NCBI RefSeq assembly: GCF_025642785.1
Contig: NZ_JANZKU010000013.1
Span: forward strand, 78,497-142,496
DNA from: Pseudomonas sp. RIT-PI-AD
GTDB lineage: Bacteria; Pseudomonadota; Gammaproteobacteria; Pseudomonadales; Pseudomonadaceae
Length of the DNA: 64,000 nt
Direction of reading: 5' to 3'
Position 1 is the first letter of the stretch, and each line of letters starts with the position of its first letter. This document shows positions 33,680-41,378 of the stretch, piece after piece. A program made the translations under genes and the position numbers. The notes below the pieces were generated by a model that ran no database searches, had not been told where the DNA came from, and saw only the letters and a list, made by a program, of their open reading frames with translations.

Positions 33680-34543
33680 ATGAGCGTGCATGCGCGCAAC
33701 ACACGATTGACTGTCCCGCAACTGGTGGCCATGAAAGGCCAGCGCAAGATCGTTTCGCTGACGGCCTACTCCAAACCGATGGCGCAATTGATGGACCCCT
33801 TCGTCGACCTGATCATCGTCGGCGACTCCACGGCCATGGTCGCCTATGGGCGGGCCTCCACCCTCGACCTGAGCCTGGAGGAGATGGTCGCCCATACCCG
33901 TGCCGTGGTGGACAACACGCGGCTCGCCTGCGTGGTCGCCGACATGCCGTTCGGCAGCTACCAGGAGTCCCCCGAGCTGGCCTACCGGCACTGCGCGCAG
34001 ATGCTCGCCCGCAGCGGGTGCGACGCGGTCAAGCTGGAGGGCGGCAAGGCCCTGGCGGGTACCGTGCGATTCCTGGTGGAGCGCGGTATTCCGGTGATGG
34101 CCCACGTCGGCCTGATGCCGCAGTACCTGAACCTGATGGGTGGCTTCAAGGCCCAGGGCCTGACCGAGGCGGCGGCGCGGACCATCCAGGAGGACGCCCA
34201 CGCCCACCTCGAGGCCGGGGCCTTCAGCCTGCTCCTGGAAGGGCTGGCCGAACCCCTGGCGCGCGCCCTCACCGCCGCCTCGCCGATGCCCACCATCGGT
34301 ATCGGCGCCTCGCCGGGCTGCGATGGCCAGGTGCTGGTGACCGAGGACATGCTGGGCCTCGGCGGCGGACACCTGCCGCGCTTCGTCAAGGTCTACGCCG
34401 ACGTCGCCGCGGTGATCCGCGACGCAGTGGAACGCTATGCCGACGACGTCCGCGAGGGCGCCTTCCCCGAGGCGCGGCATTGCTACGGGCTGCCCTCGCC
34501 CGCGCCGGTCAACAGCGAAAAGCGCCCGGCCAAGGCGCGCTGA
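33680..34543 (+). CDS. PanB-like ketopantoate hydroxymethyltransferase paralogue
   Basis: A 287-residue (beta/alpha)8 protein of the PanB family. Diagnostic pieces: [19 protein letters not shown] (metal Asp), [10 protein letters not shown] (second metal Asp), [15 protein letters not shown], the catalytic-Glu region L-L-L-E-G-L, and [12 protein letters not shown]. PanB adds a hydroxymethyl group from methylene-tetrahydrofolate to a 2-oxo acid. It is not beside panC, and differs from typical PanB at several positions (A-Y-S for A-Y-D), so it likely serves the operon's pathway and not pantothenate synthesis. AGAGGAG at 33665-33671 precedes the ATG. Confidence 0.82.
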   Translation: MSVHARNTRLTVPQLVAMKGQRKIVSLTAYSKPMAQLMDPFVDLIIVGDSTAMVAYGRASTLDLSLEEMVAHTRAVVDNTRLACVVADMPFGSYQESPELAYRHCAQMLARSGCDAVKLEGGKALAGTVRFLVERGIPVMAHVGLMPQYLNLMGGFKAQGLTEAAARTIQEDAHAHLEAGAFSLLLEGLAEPLARALTAASPMPTIGIGASPGCDGQVLVTEDMLGLGGGHLPRFVKVYADVAAVIRDAVERYADDVREGAFPEARHCYGLPSPAPVNSEKRPAKAR

Positions 34544-34624
34544 CCGCCGCGTGCCCGCCTCTGCCGAGGTCGCAGGGGCGGACGAACGCGCCGCCCCGGC
34601 GGCGCATGCGGGTCGCGGGACGCC

Positions 34625-36034
34625 TCAGGGCTCCCGCGATTCGTCGGCCAGCGCCTGGGCCATGGCTTGCAGCGCGGCGCGGATGTCCTTGCTCCAGTCG
34701 ATGGTATAGCTCAGCCGCAGGTGCTGCCGGTAGGAGCCGTCCAAGCTGAAGATTTCCCCCGGGGCGATGACGATGCGCTGCGCCAGCAGCCGCTCGAACA
34801 CCCGGCGCATGTCCACCGGCCGTATCGCCTCGGCCCAGAAGGTGGCGCCGCCGCGGGGCGTCACCAGGCGCAGTTGGCCCTCGGTGGTCTGCTGCAACAG
34901 GCTGCCCATGCGCTGCATGCGCTCCAGCAACATGGCCCGCAGCAGGGCGATGTGCTGGTCGATGCGGCCGGAGGTGAACAGCCGGGCGATGGCTTTCTGG
35001 CGGATCGGCGGCAAGCGGAAGGCGCGGCCGAGGAATTGATGGCGGAAGGCGCTGCCGAAGCGCCGGCACAGCAGATAGCCGTAGGGCGCCTCCGAACCGA
35101 TGATCTTGTCGAAGGTGGAAAACACCAGCAGGCGCTCGGGGTCGGCGTGGTCGCGGTAGCGCGGCGGCGACGGGGTGAAGCAGAACTCGCCGTAGCTGTC
35201 GTTCTCGAACAGCCAGATGCCGCGCTCGCCCAGCCAGCGGGCCAGCAGGGCCTTGTCCGCCTCAGGCATCAGGCTGCCGTGGGGCACGCTCACCGCCGAG
35301 GACAGCACCGCTAGGCGGATCGGCTCGCGGCGCAGCAGGTCTTCCAGGCGTTGCAGGTCGAACCGGCCGTCGTCGCCCAGGGGCAACTCGATCACCCGGA
35401 TGCCCACCGCCTGCAGTTGGCGCAGGGTGGCCCAGGAACAGGGCGACTCCACCAGCGCCACGCTGCCCGCCAGGCCGAAGGCGGCGAGGGTGAGCTCCAG
35501 CACGCTGCGCAGGTCGGAGCCGATGTAAACGTCTTCGGCCTGCCAGTAGCGCTCGGTGGACAGGGTGTAGCGGTCGGCCAGCACGCCGCGCAGCTCGCTC
35601 TCGCCGAACGGCTGGTACAGCGGCGCCTGGGGACGCGGGTACTGCCGCGCCAGCTCCCGCTCCATCATCAGCAGCGGGTTCTCCAGCGACAGCAGCATCG
35701 AAGGCGCGTCGCTGCTCAGGGCCAGCATGCCCGGCTGGCGCGCGTTGGCGAACACATCGTCGAGCAGGTCGGGGGAGCCTTCGCTGAGGGCGGGGGTGTT
35801 GACGGCCACGGCGAAGTAGCCGGACTTGGGTTTCGCGTAGAGGCGGCCTTCGTCCTCCAGCAGCGAGTAGGCGTACTTCACGGTGGATACCGAGACATTC
35901 AGCCGGGTGGCCAGTTGGCGCAAAGAAGGCAACTTCTGCTCGCTGCCCGGCCGGCCCGTCTCGATCAACTCGACGAGATAGCGATACACCGCCTGGTAGG
36001 CGAATGCGGCCCCTTCCGTTGTGCCCTTGCTCAC
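34625..36034 (-). CDS. MocR/GntR-type regulator with aminotransferase domain
   Basis: A 469-residue PLP-dependent regulator. The N-terminal GntR winged helix has L-P-S-L-R-Q-L-A-T-R-L-N-V-S and V-K-Y-A-Y-S-L-L-E-D-E-G. A linker leads to a fold-type-I aminotransferase domain, whose PLP lysine is probably in S-T-F-D-K-I-I-G-S. MocR proteins sense an amino compound or PLP and act on a nearby promoter. It is convergent with the PanB-like gene and may control the biosynthetic operon (dyad at 24515-24583). A palindrome CCGAATTTCGG at 36069-36079, about 35 bases before its start, may be its own operator. Confidence 0.85.
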   Translation of the reverse strand: MSKGTTEGAAFAYQAVYRYLVELIETGRPGSEQKLPSLRQLATRLNVSVSTVKYAYSLLEDEGRLYAKPKSGYFAVAVNTPALSEGSPDLLDDVFANARQPGMLALSSDAPSMLLSLENPLLMMERELARQYPRPQAPLYQPFGESELRGVLADRYTLSTERYWQAEDVYIGSDLRSVLELTLAAFGLAGSVALVESPCSWATLRQLQAVGIRVIELPLGDDGRFDLQRLEDLLRREPIRLAVLSSAVSVPHGSLMPEADKALLARWLGERGIWLFENDSYGEFCFTPSPPRYRDHADPERLLVFSTFDKIIGSEAPYGYLLCRRFGSAFRHQFLGRAFRLPPIRQKAIARLFTSGRIDQHIALLRAMLLERMQRMGSLLQQTTEGQLRLVTPRGGATFWAEAIRPVDMRRVFERLLAQRIVIAPGEIFSLDGSYRQHLRLSYTIDWSKDIRAALQAMAQALADESREP

Positions 36035-36319
36035 TCCGGGAAATCCCCTCTCCGATGATGGCTACCTGCCGAATTTCGGGGAGTTCTACAGGGATGTTCG
36101 GCAAAAGAAAAGGCGAGCGGCCGCGCGCCGTCCCCTCGCCCCATCCACGACCGGAGGCTCTGGCGGGGCGACTGGCGCGAACCGGCGCAGTGGGCGGCGA
36201 CTCTTTTCCTTCAGCGCGGAGGGGCGCCCACGACCCTGGCGACAGCCGCGCGCGAGCGGCGCGGGTCACGCGCGGCCGTGGCCGCACCGCCCGCTGCCTT
36301 CCGGTCGTTTCGCGGGCAA

Positions 36320-36350
36320 AGAAAAAGGGAGGCCAGCGCTGACCTCCCTC
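36320..36350 (-). terminator. Intrinsic terminator reading on the minus strand
   Basis: On the minus strand the sequence is GGGAGGTCAGCGCTGGCCTCCC followed by TTTTTCTTT, a strong stem with one mismatch and a T-tract. It ends a transcript coming from higher coordinates, although no minus-strand gene is visible between here and the Lrp gene. This implies a small RNA or unannotated transcript. Confidence 0.6.
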
Positions 36351-36570
36351 GGGAATTTCGTCCGGTACTGACGATCGTGTCGCCGCTTTCGTCGTCCACC
36401 TGATTGGGCGGTACGGACCCGGGGGCCTGGCGCGGCCCGGTGGGACCGCCGGCGCCGACGCACCTGATTGGGCGGGTCGGATGGACTCAACGTCCGGGCC
36501 ATGAAACTGGAAACAAGCTTACCGCCGCCGACCCGACCGATGATTGCTAAAATTGCCCACCAAAGCATCG
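36351..36570 (-). ncRNA. Possible small RNA ending at the minus-strand terminator
   Basis: This is inferred only from the orphan terminator at 36320-36350, the AT-rich region near 36550-36600 that could hold its promoter, and two 15-base direct repeats within it. No known RNA family is recognised, and the start is a guess. Confidence 0.25.
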
Positions 36571-36601
36571 CTTGCGCAATTTTATCCTATGAATCGATAA
36601 T
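36549..36601 (+). promoter_or_regulatory. Promoter and dyad upstream of the Lrp gene
   Basis: TTGCGC (36572-36577) and GATAAT (36596-36601) are 18 bases apart, a good sigma-70 promoter ending 33 bases before the gene. It overlaps the inverted repeat AAAATTGC (36549-36556) / GCAATTTT (36576-36583), an A/T-rich dyad suited to Lrp autoregulation. The elements are seen; binding is inferred. Confidence 0.5.
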
Positions 36602-36634
36602 CCCCGGCAATGCAACGCCAAAGAAGCCCGCCAG

Positions 36635-37114
36635 ATGGAAAAGCTCGACCGCTATGACCGGCGCATCCTCGCCGAACTGCAGAAGGACGCACGGATTTCC
36701 AACCAGGAACTCGCCGAGCGCATCGGCCTGTCGCCCTCGCCCTGCTCGCGTCGCGTGCGGCAACTGGAAGACGACGGCTACATCCTTCGCCAGGTGGCCC
36801 TGCTGGACCGAAAGAAGCTCGGCCTGACCCTCACCGCCTACGTGCTGATCGGCATGGACCGGCACACGCCGGACCGCTTCGAGCATTTCCAGTCGGTGAT
36901 CCAGGCCTGCCCCGAGGTGCTCGAATGCTGCCTGGTGACCGGGATCGACGCCGATTACCAGTTGAAGGTGGTGGTGCCGGACATGGAGCACTACCAGCAG
37001 TTCCTGCTCGGCCACCTGACCCGCATCGAGGGCGTCACCAGCGTGCGCTCCAGCTTCGTGCTGAACCAGGTGATCGCCAGCACCGAGCTGCCGCTCACCC
37101 ACCTGCACGACTGA
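36635..37114 (+). CDS. Lrp/AsnC family transcriptional regulator
   Basis: A 159-residue Lrp protein with the full signature: L-D-R-Y-D-R-R-I-L-A-E-L-Q, then the recognition helix region L-S-P-S-P-C-S-R-R-V-R-Q-L-E, and a RAM domain with V-T-G-I-D-A-D-Y-Q-L-K-V. It is closer to classical Lrp than the regulator at 94-552, having the D-Y and G-V-T-S-V-R-S-S-F motifs. It corresponds by position to an Lrp-type gene in P. aeruginosa PAO1. No obvious target gene is adjacent; DUF2788 follows with its own candidate promoter. Confidence 0.92.
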   Translation: MEKLDRYDRRILAELQKDARISNQELAERIGLSPSPCSRRVRQLEDDGYILRQVALLDRKKLGLTLTAYVLIGMDRHTPDRFEHFQSVIQACPEVLECCLVTGIDADYQLKVVVPDMEHYQQFLLGHLTRIEGVTSVRSSFVLNQVIASTELPLTHLHD

Positions 37115-37147
37115 AGGCCGAAGCGGACCGCGCGGCGACGCATCGCG

Positions 37148-37153
37148 TATAAT
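37148..37153 (+). promoter_or_regulatory. Candidate minus-ten box before the DUF2788 gene
   Basis: A perfect TATAAT followed by CGCCGCC, a context often seen at Pseudomonas promoters, lies 132 bases upstream of the DUF2788 start. The minus-35 region is poor. The resulting leader of about 125 bases is GC-rich and could fold, but I identify no known motif. Confidence 0.35.
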
Positions 37154-37284
37154 CGCCGCCGCCTTGCCGTGCCCCCGCGTGGAACCCCTACAAGAGCCCC
37201 GCGCTCGAACAATAAGCGCCCCGTCCACGGCATCTCCGCGTGGCCCGTGCCGGGCCCGAATCGTGCTGTCCCACGAGGTTGACG

Positions 37285-37488
37285 ATGAGTCCCGAGATGT
37301 TCGAAGAGTTGATGATGACCGGCCTGATCGCCGGCCTGGTGTTGTTCATGGCGTTCATCGTCTGGGACCTGGCGAAGAAGTCCAACGCCGGCCGTTTCGG
37401 CACCATGATTCTGTTTCTCGCCCTCGGCCTGGGGGTGCTCGGCTTCGTCATCAAGTCGCTGGTGATCGGTAGCCTCGAAGGGCTGTAA
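37285..37488 (+). CDS. DUF2788 small membrane protein
   Basis: A 67-residue protein of the DUF2788 family with two membrane helices (about 13-30 and 40-62) and a central K-K-S-N-A-G-R-F-G-T loop. The start at M-S-P-E-M-F has a GAGG site upstream, while a longer frame from 37240 has none. The family is common in Pseudomonas and has no known function. Expected location is the inner membrane. Confidence 0.85.
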   Translation: MSPEMFEELMMTGLIAGLVLFMAFIVWDLAKKSNAGRFGTMILFLALGLGVLGFVIKSLVIGSLEGL

Positions 37489-37526
37489 CGCCACACCGCC
37501 GACCCGCGTCTCTACTCCGTGCTTTT

Positions 37527-37553
37527 CCGCGACACCCCTGCGGTGTTTCGCGG
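37527..37553 (+). terminator. Weak hairpin after the DUF2788 gene
   Basis: CCGCGACACC and GGTGTTTCGCGG form a stem with a two-base bulge and a five-base loop. A short T-run follows only after a GC-rich gap, so termination is uncertain. Confidence 0.25.
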
Positions 37554-37585
37554 GCGGGCCTATTTTCACTCAGGAGATCCACCCC

Positions 37586-37978
37586 ATGAACGCTACCGAT
37601 CGCGTCATGCAAAGCTATGGACGGTGCTGTGCCAGCCCCGAATTCTTCGATAGCTTCTACCGCCACTTCCTCGCCAGCTCGCCGCTCATCCGTGAGAAAT
37701 TCCTCAACACCGACATGCAGGCGCAGAAGCTGTTGCTGCGCCAGGGCATCCTCAACCTGGTGATGTACGCCCGCGGCATGCCCGACACCAAGCTGCGCGC
37801 CCTGGGTTGCAGCCATGCCCGAGACGCCCTGGACATCCGCCCGGAGCTCTACGACCTGTGGATGGATGCGCTGCTGCTGACCATCGGCGAACACGACAAG
37901 CAGTTCGACGGCGACACCCGTGCCGCCTGGCGCGAGGTGCTGGTCAAGGGCATCAACGTGATCAAGGCGTCCTACTGA
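37586..37978 (+). CDS. Bacterial globin-like protein
   Basis: A 130-residue all-helical protein of the globin superfamily. The B/E helix region has F-F-D-S-F-Y-R-H-F-L-A-S-S-P-L-I-R-E-K-F, and the likely proximal histidine is in L-G-C-S-H-A-R-D near residue 76. The length is that of single-domain or truncated globins. They bind haem and oxygen or nitric oxide in the cytoplasm, and a sensor role is also possible. An A-G-G-A-G site precedes the ATG. The neighbours do not indicate a pathway. Confidence 0.8.
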   Translation: MNATDRVMQSYGRCCASPEFFDSFYRHFLASSPLIREKFLNTDMQAQKLLLRQGILNLVMYARGMPDTKLRALGCSHARDALDIRPELYDLWMDALLLTIGEHDKQFDGDTRAAWREVLVKGINVIKASY

Positions 37979-38007
37979 GGCCCAGGGCGCCGCCGACGCG
38001 GCGTCCT

Positions 38008-38646
38008 TCAGTCGAGCCGGGCCGGCACTTCCCGCCATTCGCCCGGCGCCAGCCCTTCCAGCGCCCAGGGCCCGATGCGCACCCGCACCAGGCGCAGGGT
38101 CGGCAAGCCCACCGCGGCGGTCATGCGCCGTACCTGGCGGTTGCGGCCTTCGCGAATGGTCAGTTCCAGCCAGGCGGTGGGCACGCTCTTGCGGAAGCGC
38201 ACCGGCGGATCGCGCGGCCACAGCGCCGGCTCCTCCAGCCGGCGCACCTCGGCCGGCAGGGTCGGGCCGTCGTTCAGCAGCACGCCGTCGCGCAGCCGTT
38301 GCAAGGCCTCGGCGTCCGGCTCGCCCTCCACCTGCACCCAATAGGTCTTCGCCAGCTTGTGCCGGGGGTCGGCGATGCGCGCCTGCAATCGCCCGTCGTC
38401 GGTGAGCAGCAGCAGGCCCTCGCTGTCGCGGTCCAGGCGCCCGGCCGGATACACGCCGGCCACCGCGATGAAGTCCTTGAGCGTGGCGCGGCCCTCGCCG
38501 CCGCTGAACTGGGTCAGCACGTCGAAGGGTTTGTTGAACACCAGCAGGCGCGGTTCGCGGGGCGCGGCCTGGGCCGGGCGGCGCGACGCGGCGGGCGCGC
38601 GTCGCGGAGCGGAGGGACGCGCGGGCGGGCGGGGTGGACGTGACAT
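38008..38646 (-). CDS. rluE: 23S rRNA pseudouridine synthase RluE-type
   Basis: A 212-residue pseudouridine synthase of the RsuA/RluB/E/F group without an S4 domain. A basic Pro/Arg-rich N-terminus is followed by [11 protein letters not shown], the catalytic motif [17 protein letters not shown] (Asp after R-L), K-T-Y-W-V-Q-V, and [12 protein letters not shown]. coli RluE modifies U2457 of 23S rRNA, and the lack of S4 and the size fit that enzyme. It is divergent from the metallo-beta-lactamase-fold gene. Confidence 0.9.
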   Translation of the reverse strand: MSRPPRPPARPSAPRRAPAASRRPAQAAPREPRLLVFNKPFDVLTQFSGGEGRATLKDFIAVAGVYPAGRLDRDSEGLLLLTDDGRLQARIADPRHKLAKTYWVQVEGEPDAEALQRLRDGVLLNDGPTLPAEVRRLEEPALWPRDPPVRFRKSVPTAWLELTIREGRNRQVRRMTAAVGLPTLRLVRVRIGPWALEGLAPGEWREVPARLD

Positions 38647-38726
38647 GGCTGGAAATGGCTTGGCGACGGAACGGCCGGAGGCGGCATGCTAGGGTGTGCG
38701 CCATCCCTCCCGCAAGAGAACAGCGC

Positions 38727-39779
38727 ATGTCCCGCGTCCTGCGACCCACCTGGTTGATCGACCTGTTGAACCTGCTCGGCCTGGGGCCCGACGGCTACCA
38801 GGGTCCGCCCAGCGATCATTTCGACGGCCGCCGCTTCCACAACCTGCACCCGACGCCCCACAAGGACCTGCGCCAGGTCCTGAAATGGCGGCTGAACCGC
38901 GAGAAACAGCAGCCCTGGGCGATCCAGCCGGCGGCAGTGGAACGGGAGATTCCGGCGCGGGTGCCGGGCGACGCCCTGCGCGTCACCTACGTCAACCACG
39001 CCACCCTGCTGATCCAGCATCAGGGCCTGAACATCCTCACCGACCCATTGTGGTCGGAACGCGCCAGTCCGTTCGCCTTCCTCGGGCCGAAGCGCTACCA
39101 CGCACCCGGGGTAAGCCTCGAGCGCCTGCCGGCGATCGACGTCATCCTGGTCAGCCACAACCACTACGACCACCTCGACCTGCCCAGCCTGCGCCGGCTC
39201 GCCGAGCGTTTCCCGCTGGCGCAGGTGGTCACCGGCCTGGGCAACGCCGCGCTGATCCGCCAGTGCGGGTTCGCCCGCATCGCCGAGCTGGACTGGTGGC
39301 AGGCGCTGCCGCTCAACGGAGCGCTCAGCCTGCACGCGGTGCCGGCCCAGCACTGGTCCTCGCGCACCCGCGGCGACGTCAACCGCAGCCTGTGGCTGGG
39401 TTTCGTCCTCGACTCCGCCGCCGGCCCGCTGCTGTTCCCCGGCGACAGCGGCCTGGGCCCGGAATTCGCGCTGATCCGCCAGCGCTTCGGCCCGCTGCGC
39501 TTCGCCGCCCTGCCGATCGGCGCCTATGCGCCGCGCTGGTTCATGCGCGACAACCACATGAACCCGGACGACGCGGTGCAGGCGCACCTGCAACTGGAGT
39601 CGCGCTGCAGCATGGCGATCCACTTCGGCACCTTCAACCTCGCCGACGAGGACCAGTTCGCCCCGCTCAGCGAGCTGACCGCCGCGCTGCGCGCACGCCA
39701 GGTCGAGGAAAGCCGCTTTCGCGTGCCGCAGCCGGGCGACTGCTGGGAGATAGACCCCCTCGTCCGCGCAACCGAGTAG
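38727..39779 (+). CDS. Metallo-beta-lactamase fold hydrolase, NAPE-PLD-like
   Basis: A 350-residue protein. After an N-terminal region with F-H-N-L-H-P-T-P comes the MBL core: V-N-H-A-T-L-L-I-Q, then the metal motif S-H-N-H-Y-D-H-L-D near residue 145, H-W-S-S-R-T near 205, F-P-G-D-S-G-L-G near 240, and a late metal His in I-H-F-G-T-F. This pattern is typical of UlaG/RomA-like and NAPE-phospholipase-D-like enzymes with two zinc ions. The substrate is not known; a phosphodiester or lactone is likely. An A-G-A-G site precedes the chosen ATG. Confidence 0.85.
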   Translation: MSRVLRPTWLIDLLNLLGLGPDGYQGPPSDHFDGRRFHNLHPTPHKDLRQVLKWRLNREKQQPWAIQPAAVEREIPARVPGDALRVTYVNHATLLIQHQGLNILTDPLWSERASPFAFLGPKRYHAPGVSLERLPAIDVILVSHNHYDHLDLPSLRRLAERFPLAQVVTGLGNAALIRQCGFARIAELDWWQALPLNGALSLHAVPAQHWSSRTRGDVNRSLWLGFVLDSAAGPLLFPGDSGLGPEFALIRQRFGPLRFAALPIGAYAPRWFMRDNHMNPDDAVQAHLQLESRCSMAIHFGTFNLADEDQFAPLSELTAALRARQVEESRFRVPQPGDCWEIDPLVRATE

Positions 39780-39876
39780 CCGACGCCGGAGCGACGCCTG
39801 CGGGCCGAGGGCGGGCGGGCGAGTGGGTGGCTGGCTGGCGACTCGCCGACCCCGCGCGCGCCCGGCGGGGCAAGCC

Positions 39877-41352
39877 CTAGCGGAACGGCGGCTCGTCGAA
39901 GCTGCGCAGCTTGCGCGAATGCAGCGAGTCGAGTTGGGTGCGCAGCAGGTCGAGGGCGGTGATGCCGATGTGCAGGTGCTGGGTCACCGCGCGCTCGTAG
40001 AAGGCGCCGGCGGCGCCGGGCAGCTTGATCTCGCTGTGCAGCGGCTTATCCGAGACGCACAGCAGGGTGCCGTAGGGAACCCGCAGCCGATAGCCCTGGG
40101 CGGCGATGGTGCCGCTTTCCATGTCCACCGCCACCGCCCGCGCCAGGTTGATCAGCGGGCGTTCCTGGGCCCAGCGCAGCTCCCAGTTGCGGTCGTCGTA
40201 GGTGAGCACGGTGCCGGTGCGCAGGCGCCGCTTGAGCGCCTCGCCCTTCTCGCCGGTGACCTGGGCGGCGGCTTCCTGCAATGCCTGCTGCACCTCCGCC
40301 AGCGCCGGGATCGGGATGTGCGGCGGCACCACGCGGTCGAGGATGCCGTCGCGGCGCATGTAGGCGTGGGCCAGCACGTAGTCGCCGATGGTCTGCGACT
40401 GCCGCAGGCCGCCGCAGTGGCCGATCATCAGCCAGCAGTGCGGGCGCAGCACGGCCAGGTGGTCGGTGATGTTCTTCGCGTTGGACGGACCGACGCCGAT
40501 GTTCACCAGGGTCACCCCGTGGCCGTCGGCGGCGATCAGGTGATAGGCCGGCATCTGGTAGCGGTGCCAGACCACCGCGTCGGCCACCGCCTGGGCGTCC
40601 TCCTCGGGGGTGCCACGCTCGATGATCACGTTGCCCGGCAGCACCATGCGCACGAAGCGCGGGTCGTCGCGCAGTTGCTCCAGGCCGTGGCGGATGAACT
40701 GGTCGACGTAGCGGTGGTAGTTGGTCAGCAGGATCCAGGGCTGCACGTGGCGCCAGTCGCTGCCGGTGTAGTGCACCAGGCGGCGCAGGGAGAAATCGAC
40801 CCGCGCGGCGTCGAACAGCGCCAGCGGCATCGGGTCGGCGTTCTCCCACTCGTAGAGGCCGTCGGCCACCCCGTCGGAGGCGGCGGACAGGTCGGTGCTG
40901 GGGAACACCCGCGCCAGCTCGGCGGCGGTCACCCCGGAGCCGGCCAGTTCGTCGCCCTGTTCCACCACGTAGGGATAGGGGATGTTCTGCTCGCTGGGGC
41001 CGACCTCCACCCGCAGGGTGAAGTCGCTCATCAGCGGTCGCAGTTGTTCCAGCAGGTAGGGGCGGAAGGCATCCGGATGGGTGACGGTGACGCTGTAGTT
41101 GCCCGGCACCTGGATCTTCGCGTAGGCGCGGGTGGTGGTGGGCACTTCGCCCTGCCAGTGGTAACCGATGCGCAGCAGCGGGTAGCGGAACAGCGCGCGT
41201 TGTTGCTCGCTGGGAACCACGCGGTCCTTCAGGTAGCGCTTGAGCGCCTGGCTCAGCGCAGCGGTGGCCTGGCGGTGCAATTCGCCGAGGCGGTCGACGG
41301 CCTCCTCGGCGCTGGTGGCGACGATGAAGTCGTCGTCGGGGTAGAAACTCAT
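39877..41352 (-). CDS. amn: AMP nucleosidase
   Basis: A 491-residue protein matching Amn. The N-terminal regulatory half has A-E-E-A-V-D-R-L-G-E-L and T-V-T-H-P-D-A-F. The C-terminal half is a purine-phosphorylase fold with V-G-P-S-N-A-K-N-I-T-D-H, G-H-C-G-G-L-R, and V-D-M-E-S-G-T-I-A. Amn hydrolyses AMP to adenine and ribose 5-phosphate and so controls the adenylate pool. AGGAT sits before the ATG at 41352; an alternative ATG at 41382 overlaps the MocR stop as ATGA and would add ten residues. It probably shares a transcript with the MocR gene upstream. Confidence 0.92.
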   Translation of the reverse strand: MSFYPDDDFIVATSAEEAVDRLGELHRQATAALSQALKRYLKDRVVPSEQQRALFRYPLLRIGYHWQGEVPTTTRAYAKIQVPGNYSVTVTHPDAFRPYLLEQLRPLMSDFTLRVEVGPSEQNIPYPYVVEQGDELAGSGVTAAELARVFPSTDLSAASDGVADGLYEWENADPMPLALFDAARVDFSLRRLVHYTGSDWRHVQPWILLTNYHRYVDQFIRHGLEQLRDDPRFVRMVLPGNVIIERGTPEEDAQAVADAVVWHRYQMPAYHLIAADGHGVTLVNIGVGPSNAKNITDHLAVLRPHCWLMIGHCGGLRQSQTIGDYVLAHAYMRRDGILDRVVPPHIPIPALAEVQQALQEAAAQVTGEKGEALKRRLRTGTVLTYDDRNWELRWAQERPLINLARAVAVDMESGTIAAQGYRLRVPYGTLLCVSDKPLHSEIKLPGAAGAFYERAVTQHLHIGITALDLLRTQLDSLHSRKLRSFDEPPFR

Positions 41353-41378
41353 AACGTCATCCTGTCTGGGGGGCCGGT

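Larger units (their letters stand above)
36035..36634. other. 600-base gap with direct repeats and signals on both strands
   Basis: The long gap between the MocR gene and the Lrp gene contains two copies of CACCTGATTGGGCGG (36397-36411 and 36461-36475), a minus-strand terminator (36326-36350), and an AT-rich promoter region near 36549-36601. No conserved protein is apparent; a 100-codon minus-strand frame spanning 36266-36568 is Arg-rich and looks like noise. An untranslated minus-strand transcript is possible. Confidence 0.45.

Noticed and set aside
36211..36568. Arg-rich minus-strand frames of 62 and 100 codons
   Set aside because: The two repeat copies fall in different frames, the composition is noise-like, and a terminator hairpin lies inside.
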